A DNA stretch of 25,513 nt from Candidatus Helarchaeota archaeon (GCA_016840125.1 JAEOSY010000190.1:1-25513); one strand, 5' to 3'; positions 1-7,988 are shown, counted from the stretch's first letter. Made by a program: numbers and translations. Notes: a model not told the origin generated them from the sequence alone.

Positions 1-706
1 CTCGATTGTAAAACCAATCAAAAAAGCTATTAGTCATCCTTATATCATCTTCCTCAACATAGCCTTCTATAATTACTAAGCGGTTTTTGGTTATCCTTGT
101 TGCTTCCTTCAATAAATATTCGGGGTCACTCGCATGATGCAACACTGTATATAAAATGGTAGTATCTACTTCCTGATCCGCTAACGGTATCTTTTCCTCC
201 GGATTTAACAAGATCAATGGTAGGTCTGTATAATTATAATCTACAATATCAACCAGCACGACTTCTTTCTTAAGTTGTTTTTTTATTTCTAATGCTAAAA
301 GTCCCTCTCCCGCACCAAGATCAAGTATTTTCTCTCCTACGATGTAGTCTTCTACTAATGCAAAACTCCTTTTAGCACGTTTGAATGAATTGGTCTTTCG
401 ATCTTTTTCATTATCGACACGTTTTCTGATAAATTTTCGCAGTGTTTCTTCAACTTGAATAAGAGGTATTCCTTTTTTCACGCCTTTAGTTATGGTTCTA
501 TTTACATAGAACCAAAAAAGATGTCTTTTAAAAAAATTTAAATTGGCATTTTTCATGGCAGATAAAAATAACGACCTGATTTCATTCCAATAGTGCTTGT
601 CTTTTGTAGTTTTCTTAGAAAATATTGGATAAATGAGACTTTCCACAACATCTATATCCTTTTGATTCGCAGGTTTGGAAAATTTTATCGTTTCTTCTTG
701 AATCAT
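1..706 (-). CDS. Class I SAM-dependent methyltransferase (3' end beyond the window)
   Basis: This reading frame runs from the ATG at 706 off the left edge; 235 residues are visible. It is a methyltransferase of the class I (type 11-like) fold. The SAM-binding motif I is LDLGAGEG at about residues 128-135, followed by an acidic strand end (VLVDIVD, about 150-156) that would bind the SAM ribose. A later strand and loop, TTILYTVLHHASDPEYLLKE (about 182-201), match the family's motif around the active site. The first 110 residues are a charged, mostly helical extension. The substrate cannot be told from the sequence. It diverges from the TetR-family gene, and the shared AT-rich box at 728-737 lies about 25 bp upstream of the ATG, which fits leaderless transcription. 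Regulation by the adjacent TetR protein is inferred. The fold call is confident; the function is open. Confidence 0.85.
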   Translation of the reverse strand, partial: MIQEETIKFSKPANQKDIDVVESLIYPIFSKKTTKDKHYWNEIRSLFLSAMKNANLNFFKRHLFWFYVNRTITKGVKKGIPLIQVEETLRKFIRKRVDNEKDRKTNSFKRAKRSFALVEDYIVGEKILDLGAGEGLLALEIKKQLKKEVVLVDIVDYNYTDLPLILLNPEEKIPLADQEVDTTILYTVLHHASDPEYLLKEATRITKNRLVIIEGYVEEDDIRMTNSFFDWFYNR

Positions 707-727
707 TTATTTAACACAACGTCTCAA

Positions 728-737
728 TTATAAATAA
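728..737. promoter_or_regulatory. TATA-like box shared by divergent genes
   Basis: TTATAAATAA on the plus strand reads TTATTTATAA on the minus strand. Its centre (about 732) is some 26 bp upstream of the methyltransferase ATG at 706, the spacing expected for an archaeal leaderless promoter. In the plus direction it would place a start site near 757-760, upstream of the TetR ATG at 792. Use in both directions is inference. Confidence 0.5.
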
Positions 738-738
738 A

Positions 739-752
739 TGAGCAGTTGCTCA
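739..752. promoter_or_regulatory. Candidate TetR operator O1 (TGAGCAGTTGCTCA)
   Basis: Inverted repeat TGAGCA-GT-TGCTCA, directly downstream of the TATA-like box. It repeats with small changes 27 bp further on. Palindromes of this size between a TetR-family gene and its divergent neighbour are typical autoregulatory sites. Binding by this particular TetR protein is inferred from position. Confidence 0.6.
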
Positions 753-765
753 CTTAAAAACTTTA

Positions 766-779
766 TGAGTAATTGCTCA
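766..779. promoter_or_regulatory. Candidate TetR operator O2 (TGAGTAATTGCTCA)
   Basis: Near-perfect palindrome, with one mismatched base pair (TGAGT against TGCTCA). Together with O1 it forms part of a 27-bp tandem duplication: 738-764 resembles 765-791, each unit beginning ATGAG. O2 lies just upstream of the preferred TetR start codon and would overlap or follow the transcription start. Confidence 0.6.
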
Positions 780-791
780 TTTAATATTATT

Positions 792-1409
792 ATGATATCA
801 AGCAAAAAATTTTCGCGAAATAAACAGGAAAAAATTAACCTGATTTATGATACATTCTTTAAACTAGTCTTAAAACAGGGATATCACAAAACCAGCACAA
901 ATCATGTTGCAAAATCAGCTAAGATTAGTATTGGTACGATTTATAAGTATTTTCCGAAAGGAAAAGACGATATTATAAGAAAATATTTTGAGGAATCGAT
1001 GGAAACTTTTTTGGATACTCAGGATTTAAGTAACATGAATGATGAAAATATCAGAGATTTTCTCAAGCATTTTGTTTTAGATTTATTTAGGAATCACAAG
1101 GAAAATAAAGGCTATAATTTAGCTTTTAGATCTGCCATCCAATCTGATAAAATATTGCATGATGCACATAAAGAGAAGATCTTCATTTTTTTTAAGGATA
1201 AAGTGCATAAATTAAGGAAGATAAATGAAAATCTTAAACAACTATCCGAGAAACGACTGGTCGATGTATTTATCTTCATGTATAATCTTGTTAATGCGAT
1301 TTTATTTCATCATTTATCTGTAATGGAATTATTTGATACCGATGATAAATTTGTTGAATATCTTTCAAACTTAGCAGCTTTTTCATTACAGCATTATTTT
1401 AAAACATAG
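792..1409 (+). CDS. TetR/AcrR-family transcriptional regulator
   Basis: A 205-residue TetR-type regulator, close to the usual family length. The N-terminal helix-turn-helix spans about residues 10-55; the recognition-helix region reads VAKSAKISIGTIYKYFPKGKDDI, split as VAKSAKISIG then TIYKYFPKGKDDI, with the TIYKYF signature. The remaining 150 residues are a helical ligand and dimer domain with no recognisable effector. The frame is open from ATG 738, but residues 1-18 of that longer version are a translation of the 27-bp tandem operator repeat, and each repeat brings its own ATG (738, 765, 792). The ATG at 792 puts the protein start just before the conserved helix, so I chose it. It is divergent from the methyltransferase and probably represses itself and that gene. 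No clear Shine-Dalgarno precedes it. Confidence 0.9.
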   Translation: MISSKKFSRNKQEKINLIYDTFFKLVLKQGYHKTSTNHVAKSAKISIGTIYKYFPKGKDDIIRKYFEESMETFLDTQDLSNMNDENIRDFLKHFVLDLFRNHKENKGYNLAFRSAIQSDKILHDAHKEKIFIFFKDKVHKLRKINENLKQLSEKRLVDVFIFMYNLVNAILFHHLSVMELFDTDDKFVEYLSNLAAFSLQHYFKT

Positions 1410-1448
1410 ATAAATTCATTCGTTTAAGAAACAAAGAGTATGGATGAG

Positions 1449-2642
1449 CTAATACTCCGATCGAGGATCCATAATCCGTCCAAGAAATAAGATGCTGCCA
1501 GTTCGATCATCCCGGATTAGGAGAAGAAACGGGTGGTCCGCCTTAAAAACGTGTACGGGTCTTGGGACTCCTGGAGCCGCACCCACCATCATTGCCATAG
1601 CAGTTGCCGCCGCAGCCTCGGTGCCTTGCTCATTGACATCAACGAATGCCTTGTGTATTACTGCTCCTATGAATAGATTCAGCATTGGATTAGGATTTCT
1701 TGGGCTTATCCCAGTAAAATCAGCTCTTTCTAGTACACAGGCATCGACCATACCCATCGTTTTTAGAATTCCGACTAGGTCAAATTCGGAGGTAATTTTG
1801 AATTTTGGGATATATACCTTAACTTCTTCAAATGGAGCGGTTTCTAACCATCCCATTAATTTTGCAGCCGTCAATGAGTTTTCCATTTCTAGGATTCCAT
1901 CTACCTTCTTGGGTAGCAGTATAACCATTGAGAGCTCTCCACCACGATATGGTAATTCAATGGCTTGAAACTCAGCGTTTTCAGCGTACGCAAAGAATTT
2001 TTGCTGGTACATCAGGGGGATGTTGACTTTTTGACCATTGATGAGCGTGAAAGGCTCCTGCCTTGTTGCGTGCGGTACAAATTTATGTTGCCAGTTGCTG
2101 AAAAAATAGATAGCGTTCGTTAATATCACTCGGGTCAAAGTAGTAACCATATTCGGCTTAAGTAATTCTTTGATTTTGTTTTTTGTTTTTTCTTCCACCC
2201 AATTATTTATTGTAATACGTTCTCCTTCGGGATTATTTTTGAAATCTACTCCAAATACTCCGCCGGAATATGAATCTTGGATCATTTCTATATAATCGGG
2301 ATACACCTCATAATCTTCTTGCATCCAGAGTGCGTTAGCGACCCATAGTTCATAATTTTGAGATCTTGAAGGCGCATTTAATTTCTCTGTGATCCCCTTG
2401 AAGGAAGCATTCAAGTCGGGGATTCCTTTAAAGTGCAGCGTTGAAGCCATTTGTTCTGCAGTGGTACCCCTAGCACCTGTATAAGCCATCGCTAGACAAA
2501 GAGAAATGCTAAATGGTGAAAAAAACAAGTTTTTATCATCCGATTTTAAGGTCTTATAACACTTGAAAGCGAATTCATTATTAGCTGAAACTAATGCTAC
2601 ATGTTCTGACTCTTTTTTACTTCTAATCGCTTTCCACTCCAT
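1449..2642 (-). CDS. Serpin (serine protease inhibitor), inhibitory type
   Basis: A 397-residue protein covering a whole serpin fold, the usual length. Recognisable parts are LFFSPFSISLCLAMAYTGARG split across about residues 39-59, the strand near LTNAIYFFSNW (about 174-184), the reactive-loop hinge EQGTEAAAATA (338-348), and the C-terminal HPFLLLIRDDRTGSILFLGR block (370-389). The small-residue hinge is the hallmark of serpins that insert their loop and trap proteases; the loop continues MAMMVGAAPGVPRP, so the P1 residue lies near Met352/Val353/Gly354 but cannot be fixed. There is no signal peptide or membrane segment, so it should act in the cytoplasm. A TATA-like box (TTATAAA at 2691-2697, read on the minus strand) precedes it. 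It diverges from the alpha/beta hydrolase. A natural target could be a subtilisin-like protease such as the one encoded at 5059-7728; that link is inference. Confidence 0.95.
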   Translation of the reverse strand: MEWKAIRSKKESEHVALVSANNEFAFKCYKTLKSDDKNLFFSPFSISLCLAMAYTGARGTTAEQMASTLHFKGIPDLNASFKGITEKLNAPSRSQNYELWVANALWMQEDYEVYPDYIEMIQDSYSGGVFGVDFKNNPEGERITINNWVEEKTKNKIKELLKPNMVTTLTRVILTNAIYFFSNWQHKFVPHATRQEPFTLINGQKVNIPLMYQQKFFAYAENAEFQAIELPYRGGELSMVILLPKKVDGILEMENSLTAAKLMGWLETAPFEEVKVYIPKFKITSEFDLVGILKTMGMVDACVLERADFTGISPRNPNPMLNLFIGAVIHKAFVDVNEQGTEAAAATAMAMMVGAAPGVPRPVHVFKADHPFLLLIRDDRTGSILFLGRIMDPRSEY

Positions 2643-2724
2643 TAAAATACGTTTAGGCTTCTATATTGACCAACTATTAGATTTTAATATTTATAAAAAT
2701 TTGTTGAGCTGGAATTAAAGTGAT

Positions 2725-2740
2725 TTTCTATTAATAGAAA
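2725..2740. promoter_or_regulatory. Perfect 16-bp palindrome between serpin and hydrolase
   Basis: TTTCTATTAATAGAAA is a perfect palindrome in the 164-bp divergent region between the serpin (start 2642) and the hydrolase (start 2807). It sits between the two TATA-like boxes. It could be a repressor or activator site acting on both genes; no regulator gene is adjacent. Confidence 0.4.
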
Positions 2741-2773
2741 CTATTGTGATTTAACATACAAATTCTCTCTGGA

Positions 2774-2783
2774 TTTTTTATAA
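2774..2783 (+). promoter_or_regulatory. TATA-like promoter of the alpha/beta hydrolase
   Basis: TTTTTATAAG-type box (TTTTTTATAAG region) centred about 27 bp before the GTG at 2807. This spacing predicts a start site at or just before the start codon, hence a leaderless transcript. No ribosome binding site is visible, which agrees. Confidence 0.45.
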
Positions 2784-2806
2784 GAACATGACATAAAGTA
2801 GAGATA

Positions 2807-3661
2807 GTGAAAGAAAAAATGGCGAAAGACAAAGATCGAAAAATAAAAGAGAAATATGGTGTGGAAACAGGATTTTTTGAGGATGGACTCCCCTACGCCC
2901 GAATGGGGACGAAACCCGATATTATCGTCAATATTGAAGCCTTATCCTTCAAACATGAACCGCCGTCGGGCTTTATGTTGAAACAATTTGTCAAAGACAG
3001 CCGCCCCTTTTCAGAGGATTATACGATATACCTTGTAGGACGCCGACCTAATTTGCCAGACAATTACTTATTTGACATAATGGCCGATGACTATGCGAAA
3101 ATGATTCGAAGAGAGTTTAAGAAACCTGTGGATGTCATGGGGACATCGACTGGTGGGCAGTTAGCACACTTTTTAGCCGCGGATCACCCCGATACCGTTC
3201 GAAAGTTGGTCATTATCTCGGCTGCGTACCGATTAAGTGAAAAGGGGGTGGAAATCGAGCGAAAAGTCGCGGCGTATTTTAAACAACGAAAATATGGAAA
3301 ATCCTTTGCTGCACTTATAGAGCTGATCCATCCCCCTGGCTTCAAAAGAGGATTGATAAAATTTTTAGTTCGTTTAATTGGTCCAAGAATAATTGGGAAA
3401 GTTGAATATCCAAACGATTTCTTGCTTGAAGTTCAAGCAGATCGGGAGATGAATTTCAAGGATCGATTAGCGGAAATTAAAGCCCCAACTTTAGTGCTGA
3501 GTGGGGAATTAGATATTGCCTACACAGCGGAGGATGTCCGTCTGACTGCTGAGGGCATCCCCGATGCTACATTAAAACTGTACAAAGGCTATAGACATAA
3601 TCTTCTAATGGCTAATAGGGATGAAGTTCAAGAGGATATTTTAAAATTCCTTGGGGCTTAA
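2807..3661 (+). CDS. Alpha/beta-fold hydrolase, substrate unknown
   Basis: A 284-residue alpha/beta hydrolase. The nucleophile elbow is GTSTGG at about 112-117 (Ser114), in the order strand-turn-helix followed by ADHPDTVRKLVIIS. The acid is probably Asp236 in LSGELDIAYT, and the catalytic His is His264 in GYRHNLL, so the triad is complete and correctly ordered. The segment 145-215 would form the lid. There is no signal peptide. It could be an esterase, lactonase or peptidase. The start is GTG 2807, placed about 27 bp after a TATA-like box, or ATG 2819 four codons later; neither has a Shine-Dalgarno. It shares the divergent promoter region with the serpin and converges on the LysM gene. Confidence 0.88.
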   Translation: MKEKMAKDKDRKIKEKYGVETGFFEDGLPYARMGTKPDIIVNIEALSFKHEPPSGFMLKQFVKDSRPFSEDYTIYLVGRRPNLPDNYLFDIMADDYAKMIRREFKKPVDVMGTSTGGQLAHFLAADHPDTVRKLVIISAAYRLSEKGVEIERKVAAYFKQRKYGKSFAALIELIHPPGFKRGLIKFLVRLIGPRIIGKVEYPNDFLLEVQADREMNFKDRLAEIKAPTLVLSGELDIAYTAEDVRLTAEGIPDATLKLYKGYRHNLLMANRDEVQEDILKFLGA

Positions 3662-3672
3662 GACTGCGATCT

Positions 3673-3700
3673 TAAAAAGAAAAAAAAGAGAAAAAAAGAT
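3673..3700 (-). terminator. T-rich terminator of the subtilase-LysM operon
   Basis: The short convergent gap (3662-3719) is rich in A on the plus strand, giving runs of 7 to 8 T on the minus strand just after the LysM stop codon. Archaeal transcription commonly ends at such T-tracts; no hairpin is needed. Confidence 0.5.
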
Positions 3701-3719
3701 TTGGTATTTTTATTGCAAC

Positions 3720-5048
3720 TCACGGCTGGTCGCTATCAATTTTTCGGATATTTTTTAACTTGTGTTTGCTAGCGAAGTCTTTTGTGGGAATGGCAATGAG
3801 TTCATTTCGGAAGATACGGTTGGGTTTATCGTGATGGGTCCTTCTTACAGATCGGATCCAACCTTTTGGAATGCTGAATTCACCATCCAATTTATCAAAC
3901 TCATCCGCAGACCGGGCTACGAAGAACCGCCAACCTGGGAGCAGAAGTCGTTGACCACGATAGATTTTATAGGGTTTAGTTAGGTGATTAGCTTTCGCCA
4001 GTTCCTCTACATTGTTATAACAGAACCGTGCAGTCAATGATCTAAGTGTATCGCGCGCCTCTACGCGGTATGTTGGTTCAAACGCGGGGATGTTTATGGT
4101 CTGCCCCGTTTTAATCTGATCTGGGCTGCGAACTTTATTCATCCGGAGGATCGTAGCAGCAGGTGTTCTCGTCAAAGTAGCAATTGCCTTTATTGTATCG
4201 CCGACCTTCCAAACATATGGAAATGTGACGTTCTTATTTTGCCATAACTTGAATGTACGCTTCACTTTTTGACCAGGAAGGGGTCGAAATCGCCAAGTTT
4301 GTGTTAGATAGGGTGGACGTTCGATCGACAACAACTTCTTATCAGAACAAGGTAAGTTTTTCTGTTCTACAATCCCCATTTTGTTAGTATACCAGTTGGC
4401 TTCCTCAACAAATGCACCCTGCTCCTCATTCCAACTAGAAAGAATCACTTTTACTTCGGAAAGGGCACGTCGGTCCACCTCATCAATCACACGAACCCAA
4501 AGGTCATATCTTTCGTCGATTGGTGTGGGTTTCCAATCGGGATGGGCCTTTTGAAATTGAACTCCACCTACGTGCCTTCCATCCGCAAACTGCATAATCT
4601 TGGCGTTAAATGGTTGATTCACGCTTATTTCTATCTCGGGAACTCTGACTGAAGCCTCAGCTCTCTCTTTCTTCTTGATTTGTAGCTGTGGAACGACCAA
4701 AGTTCGGTAACTCTCGAATTCTATCACAGTTTCTCTCGGACCAATAGTTACGCGCTTGGCACCACGAATTAAGGTGAATTTTCTGATTTCCTTTTCACCT
4801 TCAAGCACTTTTGGTGGATCAAAATATTCCGGGCCGTATTCTTTTGAGTCGGGATATTTATTCTGTACACCTCCAATTTGATTCGCAAATTGCATATCCG
4901 CAAAGGTAATGCAGAGCGATGGAAGAACTAGTTTCAATAATTTTTCGGTTTTGCGTTGGCCTCCATCAATACGGATTGTATCATCCTCATCACCAACTCC
5001 GGTAATGAAAAACATATGGCTACCTGACCATTTTATAGGTTGACTCAT
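3720..5048 (-). CDS. LysM-domain protein, partner of the subtilase
   Basis: A protein of 442 residues from ATG 5048. Its first 180 residues are of unknown fold. They are followed by a beta-rich, carboxypeptidase-regulatory or Ig-like stretch (YDLWVRVIDEVDRRALSEVK, about 181-200, onward to about 270). LysM repeats follow: one at about 278-322 (WKVGDTIKAIATL ... GQTINIPA), a second at about 327-372 (YRVEARDTLRSLT ... GQRLLLPG), and a degenerate third at about 375-422. LysM usually binds chitin or peptidoglycan glycans, which archaea of this kind lack, and no signal peptide is present. Start: a GTG at 5057 is possible, but GAGGTG at 5055-5060 is the ribosome binding site and gives 6-nt spacing to ATG 5048. 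The gene begins 1-10 bp after the subtilase stop, so the two are one operon. Its role is unknown; an adaptor or scaffold for the protease is a fair guess. Confidence 0.8.
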   Translation of the reverse strand: MSQPIKWSGSHMFFITGVGDEDDTIRIDGGQRKTEKLLKLVLPSLCITFADMQFANQIGGVQNKYPDSKEYGPEYFDPPKVLEGEKEIRKFTLIRGAKRVTIGPRETVIEFESYRTLVVPQLQIKKKERAEASVRVPEIEISVNQPFNAKIMQFADGRHVGGVQFQKAHPDWKPTPIDERYDLWVRVIDEVDRRALSEVKVILSSWNEEQGAFVEEANWYTNKMGIVEQKNLPCSDKKLLSIERPPYLTQTWRFRPLPGQKVKRTFKLWQNKNVTFPYVWKVGDTIKAIATLTRTPAATILRMNKVRSPDQIKTGQTINIPAFEPTYRVEARDTLRSLTARFCYNNVEELAKANHLTKPYKIYRGQRLLLPGWRFFVARSADEFDKLDGEFSIPKGWIRSVRRTHHDKPNRIFRNELIAIPTKDFASKHKLKNIRKIDSDQP

Positions 5049-5058
5049 CATCTTCACC

Positions 5059-7728
5059 TCACAATATACTTAGGTTGCGTAGTGCAACATTATTTGTTCC
5101 TTTGATATTCGCCTTCCATGGATTACCACCGGCTGCCGTCGCATCTTCATATAGTAGCGGATCATCATCGTGGTCTAGTTCAACAAGGATACAATAGTGG
5201 TTTCCCCATTCATCTCCGCCTGGAACTTCCGCCTCTTTCGGAATCCATTTCTGATCGAATTCTAAATCGAAAAATCCCACTGCGGGAATATTAATTTCCT
5301 GCTCGATATTATTGCCATCTGGATCTTTACAGGGTTTCCAATCATCGGGGGCTGCCCAAGGACGTGTGTATTTAATTTTCACTCGTGTTTTGATAGCAGG
5401 TGAATCTCCTAAGTTGTGAACACGCACATGGACCGTGTGCTCATCATTCCAATGCAAAGTCGTCGTTTGAATCCCACCGGGTCCCAGAATTGCTACTTGG
5501 GGCGCATGGCAGAAGCATCCTCCCAAGTAAGGTTCAAACCCGTAGTCATCCTGTGCAGTCCTGACCCAAACATCAACATCCACTAATGGCATGGCTTGTT
5601 GGAACGGCGCCAGCATGCGTAACCGCCCGTGGCCATACGCATCATGCTCAAGCTCGTCATAACCTGCCGCATCTGGGTTGAGATCAAGGTCGGTACGGTC
5701 CGCAGTTTGTAAAAGCATTCCTTTGATAGCGTCTTGATAGAGATCTGGATTCTCCTCGAAGAGCAGTGCAACTGCCCCTGCAACCAGAGGGCACGCCATA
5801 CTCGTTCCGCCCATTTGCACATAGCCATCATCTGTTCTAGAGTCTGCAGACCAAATGTCGTCACCAACACAAACGATTTCAGGTTTGATACGCCCATCTG
5901 AAGTAGGTCCCCGACCGCTGTAACCCGTAATTAACTCGGGAGCTGCTCCAACAGGTTTATCACACGCACCAACTGTGAGAATTGACCGTCCACAACATTC
6001 ATCTGAAATGGTGTATTTATCTATGGAGAAACCGGTTAAATCGGCCCAACCGCCCTGGCCTCCGACCCAAGCACGGTAATGCACATCATTACCCCCATTA
6101 TTTCTCAGGTTAATAGTCATATTAGAACCGGCATTGTTTATATAAAGCCTAATGTTTTTTCTGCTCCCTGGGATTAGGACACGATCGACTTCAATAGCAT
6201 ATGCATTTATATTGCCAGCGAATTCATTAGGCGGTAGTACCCAACCCGTACTATCTGCCCCACTATCAATTTGAAAGTCCAAATCTGGTCCAGTGTACCA
6301 AATATCAACCCAATTATCATTAACGTTCCAGCCATGTGGATCTAATGTAAAGACTTCAGTGGCTCCTGGTGCAATCGTTCCCGTACGGAATCCTTCGTCA
6401 TCATTATCATTTCCAGCTGCCCAAACAATGGACCGTCCAAGGAATGAATCGAGCATCGCATTTCGAGCAATATCAAACTCAAGCCTTCCATCATGAGGAC
6501 CAACACCAGTACCATAACTATTACTAATTACTACCGGTCGCCCTAACTCCTCTGAAACTCGGAAGATAAAAGTCAAAGCATTAATTATATCATCCTCCCA
6601 AGCCCCATTCTGAAGAGCTGCATGGCTCCATCGATAAGCTACATGTACCAGATCCGCTAAAGGCGCCCCCCCAATGTTCACCTGGGCAGCACCCCATGCT
6701 GCATTACCGCTTCCCCCTGCAATGCCTAAACAATGCATGCCATGCTCTGCTGTCGGGTTCCCTGCCCAATTCAGTGGTGAATGATCTTTCGCAATTTGAT
6801 TATTCCCTGTTCCATACGTGTTAGCAAGCCCTAGCGCAGTATTAATTGCGGCATCGTCGTATATCCTCCCATAGTCCAAATCTGTAAAATCCGGACTATT
6901 CGGATTGGCCAGATCGTTGGAATACGCCTCCGGATCCTGGCCGGGTGGCTGTGCTCCCCCTGCTGCCAGATCTGGATCTTGCACCCAATAATATAGCAAT
7001 CGTGTTGGATGGTTTGGATCATTGGGATCGAGAATTGAATGATGCCCTACATGGATGGGGCTGTCGATCACACCGACAATGACTCCGTTTCCTTCGGTTC
7101 CAACAGCATGAATCTGATCAATCTCTGCTTGGGGATTTGAATCTTGTAATGTTGGATAAAATGTACGGGGTAATCTAACCGAGCGTGTTGCAACCTGCGA
7201 AGCTAAGTTCGCTATTTGATCTTTCGTTCCCACGATTGTAAAGATGTTATTATTACGAGAATTGACACGAATTCCCATCGCCTTTAAATCATCCTCATTC
7301 CCCGCGAAATCAAGGATCGCTCTTATTCTCACCTTTTCCGTGGGATCTATGAATATCGGTCCAAATCTCCGGTGAGGGAGGAGGTTAAACCTACGTTTAG
7401 CAACCCCTGGCTTGATCATGTCCCGAATTTCGTCCCAGGAGGGCTCTCTTTCAGCTCTCTCACCCGGTCTTGTTGGTTTCTCTTTTTTTATTTTCTCAAT
7501 ATTTTTTCGAATTCTTTCATCATCCTCTTTTTTTCGTTTTTTGACCTCGTCATCCGACATTTTTAATAATCGGCGGATCCCAGATCCACACCGGCTGAGT
7601 GCCTTCTCATCGGGAATCTTCCGTGGAACTCTCCCCGGTGGAATTATTGGAGGTCTTCCTCCACCAGGAATCCTTGGAGGCAATCGTTCAGGTGGAATTC
7701 TTGGATCTCTTCTCTTTTCTCTATCCAT
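5059..7728 (-). CDS. Large subtilisin-like serine protease (S8 family), no signal peptide
   Basis: An 889-residue subtilase. Residues 1-40 are rich in Pro and Arg, 55-105 are highly charged and helical, and 130-195 resemble an inhibitor-type propeptide. The catalytic residues are Asp222 (VIDSPIHVGHHSI), His329 (AEHGMHCLGIAGG), oxyanion Asn440 (WAAGNDND) and Ser643 (GGTSMACPLVAG). The Asp motif is DSP where most members have D[ST]G. The Asn-Ser distance is about 200 residues, against about 66 in subtilisin, so a beta-rich domain of roughly 130 residues (about 450-580) is inserted; jelly-roll insertions at a comparable place are known in clostridial Csp proteases. Residues 715-889 form a CARDB or Ig-like C-terminal domain. 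There is no signal peptide or membrane anchor. GGTGAG lies 4 nt before the ATG. The LysM gene follows directly. A possible TATA box lies near 7779-7790. Confidence 0.95.
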   Translation of the reverse strand: MDREKRRDPRIPPERLPPRIPGGGRPPIIPPGRVPRKIPDEKALSRCGSGIRRLLKMSDDEVKKRKKEDDERIRKNIEKIKKEKPTRPGERAEREPSWDEIRDMIKPGVAKRRFNLLPHRRFGPIFIDPTEKVRIRAILDFAGNEDDLKAMGIRVNSRNNNIFTIVGTKDQIANLASQVATRSVRLPRTFYPTLQDSNPQAEIDQIHAVGTEGNGVIVGVIDSPIHVGHHSILDPNDPNHPTRLLYYWVQDPDLAAGGAQPPGQDPEAYSNDLANPNSPDFTDLDYGRIYDDAAINTALGLANTYGTGNNQIAKDHSPLNWAGNPTAEHGMHCLGIAGGSGNAAWGAAQVNIGGAPLADLVHVAYRWSHAALQNGAWEDDIINALTFIFRVSEELGRPVVISNSYGTGVGPHDGRLEFDIARNAMLDSFLGRSIVWAAGNDNDDEGFRTGTIAPGATEVFTLDPHGWNVNDNWVDIWYTGPDLDFQIDSGADSTGWVLPPNEFAGNINAYAIEVDRVLIPGSRKNIRLYINNAGSNMTINLRNNGGNDVHYRAWVGGQGGWADLTGFSIDKYTISDECCGRSILTVGACDKPVGAAPELITGYSGRGPTSDGRIKPEIVCVGDDIWSADSRTDDGYVQMGGTSMACPLVAGAVALLFEENPDLYQDAIKGMLLQTADRTDLDLNPDAAGYDELEHDAYGHGRLRMLAPFQQAMPLVDVDVWVRTAQDDYGFEPYLGGCFCHAPQVAILGPGGIQTTTLHWNDEHTVHVRVHNLGDSPAIKTRVKIKYTRPWAAPDDWKPCKDPDGNNIEQEINIPAVGFFDLEFDQKWIPKEAEVPGGDEWGNHYCILVELDHDDDPLLYEDATAAGGNPWKANIKGTNNVALRNLSIL

Positions 7729-7988
7729 CTATCTCACCTATACTTTATTTTTTGTAAATACACTTTATTTCTCTTATTCTTTTTATAATCTTTTATCAAT
7801 TAGGTGAAACTGATAAGACAACTTTCCTGCAATTTAGCTATTACAAAAAGAAGAGCTCTACTTTTATATTCATAAAATATTCAACCTATTTAAAAAAATA
7901 AGATTAAATACTTTGGAACAGTTATCAATTAAAACAATTATAATCGAATTAGAATAGCAAGGTTGATTGATTTTAAAAGTTGATTGAA
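7729..7988. promoter_or_regulatory. Divergent promoter region, subtilase operon / radical SAM gene
   Basis: 260 bp without a gene. On the minus strand a GATTATAAAAAG box (about 7779-7790) lies about 55 bp before the subtilase start. On the plus strand, TATA-like stretches occur at about 7888-7902 (TTTAAAAAAATAAG) and 7937-7944 (TTATAAT). TTGATT occurs three times just before the radical SAM start. I see no convincing palindrome. Confidence 0.35.

Noticed and set aside
1492..1968. 158-codon open frame on the plus strand opposite the serpin
   Set aside because: It is antisense to a clear serpin, the translation is low-complexity and without a domain, and the region carries the conserved serpin C-terminus on the other strand.
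7412..7807. 131-codon open frame opposite the subtilase N-terminus, rich in Phe and Ser
   Set aside because: It is the shadow of the Lys/Glu- and Pro-rich N-terminus of the protease and has no independent coding signs.
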